This document shows, in pieces, positions 49,327-57,583 of a stretch of 64,000 nucleotides of DNA. The position numbers and the translations under genes were made by a program. The DNA is taken from the NCBI GenBank assembly GCA_025928515.1, contig JAICJI010000001.1, positions 36,522 to 100,521 of the forward strand, read 5' to 3'. The notes under the pieces are model-generated. The model saw only the letters and a list, made by a program, of their open reading frames with translations. It ran no database searches and had not been told where the DNA came from. Position 1 is the stretch's first letter; every line of letters begins with the position of its first letter. Source of the stretch: Thermoleophilia bacterium. Lineage in GTDB: Bacteria > Actinomycetota > Thermoleophilia > Gaiellales > Gaiellaceae.

Positions 49327-50421
49327 TTACGAGACGCCAGAAAGGACGTGTCCCAATGCGACGGCGAAGACCTCATTCTCCTCCGGTGTGCCCACCGTGA
49401 TGCGGATCGCCTCGGGCGCGCCGAAGCTGTCGAGCGGCCGGACGATGACGCCTTCCCGCTGCAGCCGGTCGAACAGCTCTCGCCCGCCGCCGACGTCCAC
49501 GAAGAGGAAGTTGCCGCGCGACGGCCCGACCGGCTCGAGGCCGTGGCTGCTCAGGATCTCGGCGAGCCGGTCACGACCCGTAGCGTTCAGCCGTCGGCGC
49601 CGCGAGATCTCCTCCGCGCCGTCGAGGCTCGCAAGGGCGGCCGCCTGCGCCGCCGCGGCGACGTCGAACGCGCGCCGTACCTTGCTCGTCGCCGTGGCGA
49701 CGTCCGCCGGCGCCACTCCCCAGCCCACGCGCAGCCCGGCTAGGCCGTAGATCTTCGAGAACGTCCGCAGCACGGCAACGCGACGGCCCTCCCGGAAGAG
49801 ATCGAGCCCGTCGAGGTAGTCCGGGTCGTCGATGTACTCGAAGTACGCCTGGTCGAGGACGCACAGCACGTGCTCCGGCAGCCGGTCGAGGAACGCGAGC
49901 AGCTCGTCGCGACCGTTCGCGGTGCCGGTCGGGTTGTTGGGGTGACAGACGTAGACGAGCTTCGTGCGCGGCCCGATCGCCTCGAGGAGCCCGTCGAGCG
50001 CGTACGTGTGATCGCCCAGCGGGACACGCCGGGCCTCGGCGCCGAGCTTCGCCGCGGTGAGGACGTAGCTCGGGAAGGAGGGCCAGCCACACACGACGTC
50101 GTCGCCGGGGTCGAGTGTTGCCTGCGCGAGCAGGTCGATGATCCCGTCGGCGCCTGCACCGACGATCACCTCCTCGAACGCGATGCCGTGCCGCTCCGCA
50201 AGCGCGCTCCGCAGCGTCCAGGCGCCGCCGTCGGGATAGCGGTTGAGCTCGGGCGCAGCACGCTCCATCGCCTCGAGCGCCGCCGGGAACGGAGGAAACG
50301 GCCCCTCGTTCGAGGCGAGCTTGACGACGTGCTCCAGCCCGAGCTCCCGCTGCACTGCCTCGACCGGCTTGCCCGGCTCGTACGGCACGAGGCCGTCGAT
50401 CGAGGAGCGGAAGAGGCTCAA
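49327..50421 (-). CDS. hisC: histidinol-phosphate aminotransferase family (HisC)
   Basis: The protein has 364 residues from a TTG at 50421, which overlaps the stop of the small basic gene (TTGA). The track adds 75 spurious residues. Class II aminotransferase: KLASNEGPFPP, YVCHPNNPTGTANG, VLDQAYFEY and the PLP Lys in RTFSKIYGLAGLRVGWG. It acts in histidine synthesis or as an aromatic aminotransferase. No other his genes are here, so a second role is possible. Confidence 0.88.
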   Translation of the reverse strand: MSLFRSSIDGLVPYEPGKPVEAVQRELGLEHVVKLASNEGPFPPFPAALEAMERAAPELNRYPDGGAWTLRSALAERHGIAFEEVIVGAGADGIIDLLAQATLDPGDDVVCGWPSFPSYVLTAAKLGAEARRVPLGDHTYALDGLLEAIGPRTKLVYVCHPNNPTGTANGRDELLAFLDRLPEHVLCVLDQAYFEYIDDPDYLDGLDLFREGRRVAVLRTFSKIYGLAGLRVGWGVAPADVATATSKVRRAFDVAAAAQAAALASLDGAEEISRRRRLNATGRDRLAEILSSHGLEPVGPSRGNFLFVDVGGGRELFDRLQREGVIVRPLDSFGAPEAIRITVGTPEENEVFAVALGHVLSGVS

Positions 50422-50567
50422 TCGCTCTTCTTGCCGCTCTTGGAGCTCTTGCCTTTCCAGGGCGCGAGCTTGCCGCCGACCTGTTTCGCCTTGCGGCGGG
50501 CGACGAGCTTCCCGACCTTCAGCGTGAGGAAGCCGACGACTGCGTTGCGTCTGTTCATGATTGTCAT
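50418..50567 (-). CDS. small basic protein, 49 aa
   Basis: The ATG at 50567 has an AGGAGAAG site. The sequence is MTIMNRRNAVVGFLTLKVGKLVARRKAKQVGG then a Lys/Ser tail (GKSSKSGKKSD). It has a very high positive charge and one hydrophobic patch. It is coupled to hisC. Nucleic-acid or membrane-surface binding is possible. It is not in the ORF track under this start. Confidence 0.55.
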   Translation of the reverse strand: MTIMNRRNAVVGFLTLKVGKLVARRKAKQVGGKLAPWKGKSSKSGKKSD

Positions 50568-50596
50568 GCGCTTCTCCTGTCCTCCTCCGACAAGCG

Positions 50597-52006
50597 CTAT
50601 GCAGGCGCTGCTGCGCGCGGCTTGCGGTTCGGGATGTGGATGGCACGGCCGAGCGCGACCAAGCCCGCTTCCTTGATCGCCTCCGAGAGGGTCGGGTGCG
50701 GCGCGATCCCGTCGGCGACGGTCTCGACGGTCGACTCGGCGTCGATCGCCACGACGCCCGCCTCGACCATGTCGGTCACGTGCGGCCCGACCATCACGAG
50801 GCCGAGCAGCTCGCCGTATCGCGTCTCGTGGATCGTCTTCACCCAGCCGACCGTCTCGTCCTGCATCACCGCGCGCGCATTCGCGACCCACGGGAACTGG
50901 CCGACCGCGACGTCGTCGCCGTACTCCTCGCGCGCCTGTCCTTCGGTGAGCCCGACCGCGGCGATCTCGGGGTCGGTGTAGATGGGACGCGGGATCGCGC
51001 GGTTGTCGAATACCGCCTCGTGCCCGGTCGCGTTCTCGGCGGCGATCTCGCCCTCACGGAACGCCGTGTGTGCGAGCTGCCAGTAGCCGGCGCAGTCGCC
51101 GACCGCGTAGATGTGCGGGACGCTCGTCCGCCGGTGCTCTTCGGTAGCGATGCCGGAGCGCCGGTCGAACTCCACGCCGGCGGCCTCGAGGCCGATGCCC
51201 TCGACGAGCGGCCCGCGGCCCACGGAGACGAGCATGAGGTCTGCCTGCACCGTCTCGCCTTCGCCGAAGTGGACGGTGACCTGGGAGCCGTCGTCCTCGA
51301 TCTTCGTGCACTGCTTGCCGAGCTGGAGCGTGATTCCGCGCTTGCCGAACTGCTTCGCGAGCTCCTTCGCCGCGTCGGCGTCCTCCTGCGGAATGAGCCC
51401 ATCGAGCATCTCGACGATCGTCACCTCGGAGCCGAAGCGGCTGAAGATCGAGGCGAACTCGCAGCCGATGATGCCGCCGCCGAGGATGACGAGCCGCTTG
51501 GGCACCTGATCCTGCGCGAGCAACCCGGTGGAGTCGACGCACCGCGAGGAGTCGATTCCCTCGATCGGCGGCCGCAGCGGATACGAGCCGGTCGCGACGA
51601 CCGCAGAGCGGAACGTCACGTCCTCCCCGCCCTCGACCGCGATCGTGTTCGCGTCGGTGAACGTTCCGGCGCCCTTCACCCACTCGACACCGTTCGCCTT
51701 GAACAGCCCCGCCACACCGGAGGTCATCTGCTTGACGACGCCCGCCTTCCACGCGTTCGAGGCGGCGAAGTCGAGCTTCGGCTCGCCTACCTGGACGCCG
51801 AACTTCCCGAAGCTCTCCTCGGCCTCCTTGAGCGCGAACGCGGTCTGCACCCAGGCCTTCGTCGGGATGCAGCCGACGCGCAGACAGGTGCCGCCGAGCT
51901 CGGGCTCGCGCTCGATGCAGGCAACCTTCGCGCCGAGCTGCGCGGCGCGGATGGCGGCGGTGTATCCGCCGGGACCGCCTCCGAGGACGGCGACCTCAAC
52001 CTCCAT
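50597..52006 (-). CDS. lpdA: dihydrolipoamide dehydrogenase (E3)
   Basis: The protein has 469 residues from the ATG at 52006 (GGGGAG site). FAD-binding GGGPGGYTAA, the redox disulfide GGTCLRVGCIPTKAW (CxxxxC; Arg where Asn is usual), NAD-binding LGGGIIGCEFASIFSRFG, YAVGDCAGY and the catalytic His-Glu pair in HPTLSEAIKEA. It reoxidises lipoamide of the E2 at 52831..54030 and possibly other complexes. It is separated from E2 by a VOC and a GNAT gene but on the same strand. Confidence 0.93.
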   Translation of the reverse strand: MEVEVAVLGGGPGGYTAAIRAAQLGAKVACIEREPELGGTCLRVGCIPTKAWVQTAFALKEAEESFGKFGVQVGEPKLDFAASNAWKAGVVKQMTSGVAGLFKANGVEWVKGAGTFTDANTIAVEGGEDVTFRSAVVATGSYPLRPPIEGIDSSRCVDSTGLLAQDQVPKRLVILGGGIIGCEFASIFSRFGSEVTIVEMLDGLIPQEDADAAKELAKQFGKRGITLQLGKQCTKIEDDGSQVTVHFGEGETVQADLMLVSVGRGPLVEGIGLEAAGVEFDRRSGIATEEHRRTSVPHIYAVGDCAGYWQLAHTAFREGEIAAENATGHEAVFDNRAIPRPIYTDPEIAAVGLTEGQAREEYGDDVAVGQFPWVANARAVMQDETVGWVKTIHETRYGELLGLVMVGPHVTDMVEAGVVAIDAESTVETVADGIAPHPTLSEAIKEAGLVALGRAIHIPNRKPRAAAPA

Positions 52007-52042
52007 GCTCAACTCCCCTCGTCATCGTCGGATTGAGGGTAC

Positions 52043-52486
52043 TCAGAGGCTGGCAACCATGGTGACGGTTCCATCTTCCCGGCGTAACTCGCGGAAGCCG
52101 TACTTCTCGTAGAAGCCCGTCTGGCCGGGCTCGGCGCTGAGGCTGAGTTGCGAGAAGCCGTCCGCGCGGGCGCGCTCGAGCAGTGCTTCGAGGAGCTCGC
52201 CGCCGGTGCCCTTGCCGCGGTGGCTGGGCACGACGGCGATCGTCACCTCGGGCGTCTGCTCGTCGACGAAGGCGAACCCGGGCGCCGAGGCCGGAAAGAG
52301 CCTGTACCACGCCGCGCCGTAGGCGTTCGGGCCCGCGGAGGCGATCACGCCTGCGTCGCCGGGCCTCCCCCAGTTCTTGACATACCGGAAGACCGGCAGG
52401 TCCGGATCCCCCATTCGCCAGTGGTAGGCGTGACGGAGCATGTCGCGGAGGAAGCGCGTGTCCTGCTGGTCGGCCGGGCGCAGCAT
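52043..52486 (-). CDS. GNAT-family N-acetyltransferase
   Basis: The protein has 147 residues. The acetyl-CoA loop is EVTIAVVPSHRGKGTGGELLEALLERA (V-x-x-x-x-R-G-x-G-x-G), with SLSAEPGQTGFYEKYGFREL as motif B. The acceptor is unknown. The ATG overlaps the VOC stop by one base. It probably rides in the dehydrogenase operon. Confidence 0.88.
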   Translation of the reverse strand: MLRPADQQDTRFLRDMLRHAYHWRMGDPDLPVFRYVKNWGRPGDAGVIASAGPNAYGAAWYRLFPASAPGFAFVDEQTPEVTIAVVPSHRGKGTGGELLEALLERARADGFSQLSLSAEPGQTGFYEKYGFRELRREDGTVTMVASL

Positions 52487-52821
52487 CAGTCGCGGAGCTC
52501 CTGGGCGAGCTGGATCCGGTTGCCGTCGGGGTCGTAGACGTCGAGGAGGCGCATCTCACCGGTCAGCTCGAGGACGATCCCGACCTCGACGCCCGCCTCG
52601 CGCAGCCGGTCCGCCTCTTCCTTGAGGTCGGCGACGTCGACGTGCGCGACGCCGTTGTCCTCGAGCTCTCCCTGGACGAGCCCGATCTCCATCTCGCCGC
52701 GCTTCAGCGTCGACCAGCCGTCCTCGAAATCGACGGCGAGCTCCTCGAAGCCGAGCAGCTCGCGATAGAAACGGCGCCCCTTGTCGAGGTCGCGGACGTG
52801 GTACCAGACCGTCGGCGCCAT
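52486..52821 (-). CDS. VOC-family (glyoxalase/dioxygenase-fold) protein
   Basis: The protein has 111 residues and one VOC module: TVWYHVRDLDKGRRFYRELLGFEE, VAHVDVADLKEEADRLREAG and LLDVYDPDGNRIQLAQE. The His and Glu positions fit a metal site made by a dimer. It could be a lyase, epimerase, or resistance-type binding protein. It lies nine bases after the E2 stop. Confidence 0.85.
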   Translation of the reverse strand: MAPTVWYHVRDLDKGRRFYRELLGFEELAVDFEDGWSTLKRGEMEIGLVQGELEDNGVAHVDVADLKEEADRLREAGVEVGIVLELTGEMRLLDVYDPDGNRIQLAQELRD

Positions 52822-52830
52822 AGGACAGTT

Positions 52831-54030
52831 CTACAACGCGAGCCCCGGGTCTTCGAGGCTCTCCTTCAGAGTCTGGAGGAAGGCCGCGGCCGGGGCGCCG
52901 TCGACGGCGTGGTGATCGAACGTCCCCGTCAGCGTCACCATCGGCCGGACGGCCGTCTCGCCTTCGTGCGGGACGACGCGCTCCTCGGTCGCGCCGACGG
53001 CCACGATCGCAGCTTGCGGCGGGTTCAGCACCGCGGTGAAGCGCTCCACTGCGTACATGCCGAGGTTGGAGATGGTGAAGGTGCCGCCCTCGAGGTCTTC
53101 GGCACGCAGCTTGTTGTCACGCGCCCGGGCGACGAGATCGGCTCGCACGCCGGCGATCTCCGTGAGCGAGAGCCGCTCGGCGTTGTTGATGACGGGCACG
53201 ACAAGCCCTTGCGGCGCGGCGACGGCGAGGCCGACGTTTGCGCTCGGGTGAAGGAGGATCGCGTCCTCGGTGAACTCCGCGTTCACCTCGCGGTGGCGCA
53301 TGAGCGCCTGGGCGCAGACCTTCGTGAGGACGTCGGTGACCGTGACGCGAACGTCCGGGTCGCGTTCCCGGAGCCTGGCGACGAGCGCATTCACGCGCGT
53401 CATGTCGGCCGAGGCCTGCAGCTGGAAGACCGGGATCTGCCACGCCTCGGTGAGCCGGCGGGCGATCGTCTTGCGGATGTTCGAGAGCGGCACACGCTCG
53501 ACCTCGCCGCTCGGAACGGGCCTCGGCGTGACTGTCGGAGTAGCCGGGCCGCCGGCCTCCGCGCGCTCGACGTCCTCCGCCACGATGCGCCCGTCGGGAC
53601 CGGTGCCGCGGATCCCGGTGAGCTCGATGCCGCGCTCCCGCGCGATGCGGCGGGCGAGCGGCGAGGCCTTGATCCGGCCGTTGCCGGATGCGACCTCGTG
53701 CCGCGGATCTTCGGTCTCGCGCGCGGGCTCGGCCGGCTCTGACGCTTCGGGTTTCTCGACCGGCGCAGCCGTTGCGACCTCGGGGACGTCCTCGCCTGCG
53801 GAGCCTATGAACGCCACGGTCTGGCCGACCGGAACTTCTCCCTCGGCGATCGCGATCTTGAGCAGGACGCCTGCCGCCTCGGCCTCGACCTCCTGCGTCA
53901 CCTTGTCGGTGTCGAGCTCGAACAGCGGCTCGCCCTTCTCCACGGGCTCGCCCTCCGACTTGAGCCAGCGCACGATCGTGCCCGACTCCATGCCCTGGCC
54001 GAGGCGCGGGAGGATGACCTCGGTCGCCAC
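52831..54030 (-). CDS. 2-oxoacid dehydrogenase E2 acyltransferase (pyruvate/acetoin type)
   Basis: The protein has 399 residues. One lipoyl domain carries the lipoylated Lys in ELDTDKVTQEV. A peripheral-subunit-binding domain follows (ASPLARRIARERGIELTGIRGTGPDGRI). The acyltransferase core ends with DHHAVDGAPAAAFL (catalytic His and Asp). A single lipoyl domain and about 400 residues suit acetoin or branched-chain/pyruvate complexes. The GTG start directly abuts the E1beta stop. Confidence 0.92.
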   Translation of the reverse strand: MATEVILPRLGQGMESGTIVRWLKSEGEPVEKGEPLFELDTDKVTQEVEAEAAGVLLKIAIAEGEVPVGQTVAFIGSAGEDVPEVATAAPVEKPEASEPAEPARETEDPRHEVASGNGRIKASPLARRIARERGIELTGIRGTGPDGRIVAEDVERAEAGGPATPTVTPRPVPSGEVERVPLSNIRKTIARRLTEAWQIPVFQLQASADMTRVNALVARLRERDPDVRVTVTDVLTKVCAQALMRHREVNAEFTEDAILLHPSANVGLAVAAPQGLVVPVINNAERLSLTEIAGVRADLVARARDNKLRAEDLEGGTFTISNLGMYAVERFTAVLNPPQAAIVAVGATEERVVPHEGETAVRPMVTLTGTFDHHAVDGAPAAAFLQTLKESLEDPGLAL

Positions 54031-55011
54031 CTACGCCTTCCCGACCGTTCGCTTGATCGCGGTGAGCACGTCCTCGGCATGCGGGACGACGAACGCCTCC
54101 ATGACCGGCGCGAACGGCAGCGGCGAGAACTTCGCGCCCACGCGCTCGATCGGCGCGTCGAGCCAGTCGAACGCCTGGTACTGCAGCACGGCCGCGACCT
54201 CCGCGCCGAAGCCCATCCGCGTCACCGCCTCGTGCGCGACGACGGCCCGGTTCGTCTTCTTGACGGAGGAGACGAGGCTCTCCTCGTCGAGCGGCTGCAG
54301 CGTGCGCGGGTCGACCACCTCGACCGAGATGCCGTCGCGCTCGGCTTCCTCGGCGGCCTTGAGGCTCTCGTGCACGAGCCGGCCCGTGGCGATCACCGTC
54401 ACGTCCTCGCCCTCGCGGTGGACGCGGGCACGTCCGATCGGGATCGGCTCAATCTCCTGCGGCACGTTCCCCTTGATCGGGTAGAGCGTGCGGTGCTCGA
54501 AGAAGACGACGGGGTTGTCGTCGTAGATCGCCGACCAGAGGAGTCCGCGGACGTCCTCCGGCGTCGAGGCGAAGACGACCTTGAGACCGGGGATGTGGAC
54601 GAACCACGCCTCGAGCTGCTGCGCATGCTGCGCGCCCGGCGACCAGCCCGCGCCACCCTGCGTGCGGAAGACGACGGGCACGGTCAGCTGCCCGCCCGAC
54701 ATGTAGCGGATCTTCGCCGCCTGGTTCACGACCTGCTCCGCGGCGAGCGTCAGGAAGTCCTCGTACATGATCTCGGCGACGGGGCGCATGCCCTGCATCG
54801 AGGCACCGATCGCGGCGCCGGCGAGCGCCATCTCGGAGATCGGCGTGTTCCGCACGCGCTCTTTCCCGAACTCCTCGAGCATCCCCTGTGTGACGCCCAT
54901 CGAGCCACCCATCTCGGCGATGTCCTCGCCCATGAGGAAGACGCCGTCGTCCTGGCGCATCGCCTGCGACAGCGCGTCGCGGACGGCTTCGCGGTAGGTC
55001 AGCTCAGGCAT
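54031..55011 (-). CDS. 2-oxoacid dehydrogenase E1 beta subunit
   Basis: The protein has 326 residues. YREAVRDALSQAMRQDDGVFLMGEDIAEMGG carries the TPP-activating Glu, with RYMSGGQLTVPVVFRTQGG and TPEDVRGLLWSAI. It pairs with E1alpha to form the TPP site. The start lies eight bases inside the E1alpha gene. Sequence style is pyruvate/acetoin dehydrogenase; a branched-chain 2-oxoacid substrate cannot be excluded and would suit the leucine genes elsewhere in the window. Confidence 0.92.
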   Translation of the reverse strand: MPELTYREAVRDALSQAMRQDDGVFLMGEDIAEMGGSMGVTQGMLEEFGKERVRNTPISEMALAGAAIGASMQGMRPVAEIMYEDFLTLAAEQVVNQAAKIRYMSGGQLTVPVVFRTQGGAGWSPGAQHAQQLEAWFVHIPGLKVVFASTPEDVRGLLWSAIYDDNPVVFFEHRTLYPIKGNVPQEIEPIPIGRARVHREGEDVTVIATGRLVHESLKAAEEAERDGISVEVVDPRTLQPLDEESLVSSVKKTNRAVVAHEAVTRMGFGAEVAAVLQYQAFDWLDAPIERVGAKFSPLPFAPVMEAFVVPHAEDVLTAIKRTVGKA

Positions 55012-55981
55012 AGACGTTCTTGAGGGCGTCTTCGGGCGCGGGATCGGTGCCGCTCTTCGCGAACTCGACGGACGCCTCGACCATCTCGGTCACCTCCGTG
55101 TCGAGCTCCTCGAACTCCTCGTCGGAGATCGAGAGCTTGAGCTTCTCGCGCAGCAGCTTGATCGGGTCGCGCGTCTCGGCGAGCTTTCGCGCCTCGTCCT
55201 TGTCGCGGTAGACCTGCGGGTCGCCGATGTAGTGGCCGTGGAAGCGCACGCAGTCGAGGTGCACGAACACCGGACCTTTGCCGGAACGTGCGTGGTCGAG
55301 AGCCTGCCGCGCGGTCTTGTACACCGCCTCGACGTCCTGGCCGTCGGCCTTCAGCGTCTTCATCCCGAACGCCTTCGCGCGGTCTGAGAGGTCACGGATC
55401 GGCGAGTGCTGGCTCTCCGGCGTCGACTCGGCCCACTTGTTGTCCTCGAGCACGAACACGGCCGGCACCTGCCAGAGCTGCGCGAGGTTCAGCGCCTCGT
55501 GGAACGTGCCGATGTTCGTCGCGCCGTCGCCGAAGAACGCGAGGGCGACGCGCGGCTCGCCGCGCATCTGGAAGGCGAGCGCGGCGCCGGTGACGTGCGG
55601 CAGGCCGCCGCCGATCACGGCGTTCGCGCCCATGTTCCCGCGCTCGACGTCGTAGAGGTGCATCGAGCCGCCGTAGCCGTGCGAGCAGCCCTCCTGCTTG
55701 CCGTACAGCTCGGCCATCAGCTCGTTCGGGTGCGTGCCTTTCGCGAGCGTGTGGCCGTGCGCGCGGTGAGTCGAGGCGATGACGTCGCCGTCCTCGAGCG
55801 CGCGACAGACTCCGACGGCGCTCGCCTCCTGGCCGATCGCGACGTGGAGGAACCCGGGCAGCTCGCCGGCGCGGAAGCGTTCTTCGACCTTCTCCTCGAA
55901 GCGGCGGATCAGGAGCATCTCCCGTAGCACGTCGCCCAGCTCGCTCTTCGCGAGGGTCGCCTTGTGCTCTGCCGTCGCCAC
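55004..55981 (-). CDS. 2-oxoacid dehydrogenase E1 alpha subunit
   Basis: The protein has 325 residues from the GTG at 55981. STHRAHGHTLAKG, CSHGYGGSMHLYD and the TPP/Mg motif FFGDGATNIGTFHEALNLAQLWQVPAVFVLEDN. The loop RFHGHYIGDPQVYR lacks the multiple Ser phosphorylation sites of mitochondrial E1. GGSMHLYD with NKWAESTP resembles the acetoin/pyruvate group. First gene of a leftward run to about 50.6 kb. TACACT is seven bases before the GTG. Confidence 0.92.
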   Translation of the reverse strand: MATAEHKATLAKSELGDVLREMLLIRRFEEKVEERFRAGELPGFLHVAIGQEASAVGVCRALEDGDVIASTHRAHGHTLAKGTHPNELMAELYGKQEGCSHGYGGSMHLYDVERGNMGANAVIGGGLPHVTGAALAFQMRGEPRVALAFFGDGATNIGTFHEALNLAQLWQVPAVFVLEDNKWAESTPESQHSPIRDLSDRAKAFGMKTLKADGQDVEAVYKTARQALDHARSGKGPVFVHLDCVRFHGHYIGDPQVYRDKDEARKLAETRDPIKLLREKLKLSISDEEFEELDTEVTEMVEASVEFAKSGTDPAPEDALKNVYA

Positions 55982-55988
55982 GGGCCGG

Positions 55989-55998
55989 AGTGTACGGT
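55989..55998. promoter_or_regulatory. overlapping divergent -10 boxes (E1alpha leftward, hypothetical gene rightward)
   Basis: TACACT reads leftward at 55989-55994 and TACGGT rightward at 55993-55998. Each is exactly seven bases from its start codon (55981 and 56006), so two leaderless promoters share two bases. Confidence 0.45.
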
Positions 55999-56005
55999 TC
56001 GCGCC

Positions 56006-56647
56006 GTGCCACTCGTCGACCGCTGGAACCAGCTCGAAAGTGGCCTGGATCCAAGGTGGACGGAGGTCACCTTGAGCCTTGCAATCCGGGACGACGAGGC
56101 GCGATCCCGCGCAGCTGCGCTGCTTGGCCCGGCCGGACCGGGCGTCGCGAGCGGCGAGATCCGGTTCACGGTCTCGACGCGCGGGACCAGCATCGGACCC
56201 GAGGCGGCGCGACGGCTTTTGCGGCGGATCGACGACGAGGGCATCGTCGGGCGCGTCGAGCTCGTCGCGACCCAGGGAGCGCGGCCACGGCCGGAGCCGT
56301 CGGCACGCTCGCTCGCGGCCGAATGGGCGGCGGCGCTCGAAATGCTCCCTTCCGACTGGAGCGACCTCGTCGCCGAGATCGACCTCGATTCGAGCGCCGA
56401 CGTCGACCGCGGAGCGGTGCTCTGCGCTCCCATCAACCCCATCCAGTCGACGGGCCGACCGGGCTTCCGGTTCCGCTGCGCGAGTCATCGAGGCTACGGG
56501 GCCTCCTCGGGCATGGTCGGCCGCTGCCTCGCCCGCCTCGACGAGGCCGGCATCACCGGCCACGTCCGGATCACGCACGCGCTCAGCGACGTGCACCCTG
56601 TCGGCACGCAGGGCGCGACCTTCGCCGTCGGCCGCCGGCCCGCCTGA
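56006..56647 (+). CDS. hypothetical protein, 213 aa
   Basis: The GTG at 56006 is chosen over the track's 55964, which would overlap the E1alpha start. The sequence reads WTEVTLSLAIRDDEARSRAAALLG, GEIRFTVSTRGTSIGPEAARRLLRRID, and a Cys-containing FRCASHRGYGASSGMVGRCLARLDEAGITGHVRITHAL. It has no catalytic signature and is probably a two-domain alpha/beta protein. The stop overlaps the next start (TGATG). Confidence 0.62.
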   Translation: MPLVDRWNQLESGLDPRWTEVTLSLAIRDDEARSRAAALLGPAGPGVASGEIRFTVSTRGTSIGPEAARRLLRRIDDEGIVGRVELVATQGARPRPEPSARSLAAEWAAALEMLPSDWSDLVAEIDLDSSADVDRGAVLCAPINPIQSTGRPGFRFRCASHRGYGASSGMVGRCLARLDEAGITGHVRITHALSDVHPVGTQGATFAVGRRPA

Positions 56648-56982
56648 TGCCCGATCCCGTCGCCTGGAAGGCGGTCGAGCACGGCTGGGCGGTCTACGAC
56701 CGCGAGGGCGAGCAGGTCGGGACTATCGCGGAGATCGCCGGCGACGAGGAAGCGGACATCTTCGACGGCTTCGGCATCAAGACCGGCGCGCTCAGTGGTG
56801 TGAAGTACGTGCCCGCCGAGATCGTCGACAGCATCGCCGTCGGCGAAGTACGGCTCACGATCTCCGGGAACGAGGTGGCGCCTCTCGATGACCTGCGGGC
56901 GGAGGTCGAGGAACAGCTCATCCCCGAAAGCTCCACGTGGTACCAGCGGCTGGCCGGGTGGCTCACCGGCCGCGACCGTTGA
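56647..56982 (+). CDS. PRC-barrel-like (DUF2171-type) protein, 111 aa
   Basis: From the ATG at 56647. Beta-rich sequence: AVYDREGEQVGTIAEIAGDEEADIFDGFGI, then GVKYVPAEIVDSIAVGEVRLTISGNEV, the look of PRC-barrel/DUF2171 domains. The C-terminal segment has a Trp-rich end (STWYQRLAGWLTG) that could meet a membrane. It is co-transcribed with the preceding gene. Confidence 0.68.
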   Translation: MPDPVAWKAVEHGWAVYDREGEQVGTIAEIAGDEEADIFDGFGIKTGALSGVKYVPAEIVDSIAVGEVRLTISGNEVAPLDDLRAEVEEQLIPESSTWYQRLAGWLTGRDR

Positions 56983-57024
56983 GGGCTCGGGTTACCCTCC
57001 GCACATGGCGGTAAGAAAGAGCCT

Positions 57025-57405
57025 GTGAACGGACTCGGCCTCTCCGGCGCCAGCAAACGCGTAGCCGAGCACGCACGGTCGTTCGTGCGGCTCGAGCTGC
57101 AGCTCGCGGCCACGGAGATGAAGAAGCGCGTCGTCGCGCTCGGCCTCGGCATCGCTCTCGCCGTCCTGGGCGCCGTGCTCGCGCTCACGGCGCTCTTCTT
57201 CGGTCTCGCCGCGGCGACGGCAGGCATCGCAACGGCGCTGCCGGTCTGGGCCGCGCTCTTGATCATGTTCGGCGGCCTGTTCCTGCTCGCCGGGCTTCTC
57301 GGCGGGCTCGGCGCGGCGCTGCTCAAGAAGGGCGCGAAACCGGTGCCCGAGAAGGCGATCGAGGAGGCACGGCTGACGACGGAGGCGATCCGCAATGGCG
57401 AGTGA
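57025..57405 (+). CDS. Actinobacterial Holin-X family membrane protein
   Basis: The protein has 126 residues with two strong membrane helices (VVALGLGIALAVLGAVLALTALFFGLA and LPVWAALLIMFGGLFLLAGLLGGLGAALL) after an amphipathic head (SKRVAEHARSFVRLELQLAATEMKKR). This is the Holin-X/phage-holin-superfamily-6-like layout common in Actinobacteria and not phage-linked. It overlaps the next small gene by 11 bases. An in-frame leaderless ATG 20 bases upstream encodes only seven codons ending on this GTG. Confidence 0.8.
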   Translation: MNGLGLSGASKRVAEHARSFVRLELQLAATEMKKRVVALGLGIALAVLGAVLALTALFFGLAAATAGIATALPVWAALLIMFGGLFLLAGLLGGLGAALLKKGAKPVPEKAIEEARLTTEAIRNGE

Positions 57406-57583
57406 GTCCGAGCTCAGGCGCGAGATCGCGGATGAGCGGCGCGAGCTCACGAATGCCGTCGCCGAGCTGCGGGCGGAGATCGAGCAGACGGCCGAGCGCG
57501 GCAAGAAGCTCGGCATCAAGGTCAGCGCCGCCACAGCCGTCGCCGTGCTGACGCGCATCGCCGTCCGCCTGCGAAAGCGGTAG
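57395..57583 (+). CDS. DUF3618-like small protein, 62 aa
   Basis: ESELRREIADERRELTNAVAELRAEIEQTAERGKKLG is a charged coiled-coil typical of DUF3618 proteins that accompany Holin-X proteins, followed by SAATAVAVLTRIAVRLRKR, a short hydrophobic helix with a basic end. It probably associates with the membrane partner encoded just upstream. Confidence 0.72.
   Translation: MASESELRREIADERRELTNAVAELRAEIEQTAERGKKLGIKVSAATAVAVLTRIAVRLRKR

Noticed and set aside
57025-57583. Prophage lysis cassette because of a holin-like protein
   Set aside because: Holin-X with a DUF3618-like partner is a normal chromosomal actinobacterial pair, and no other phage gene is nearby.
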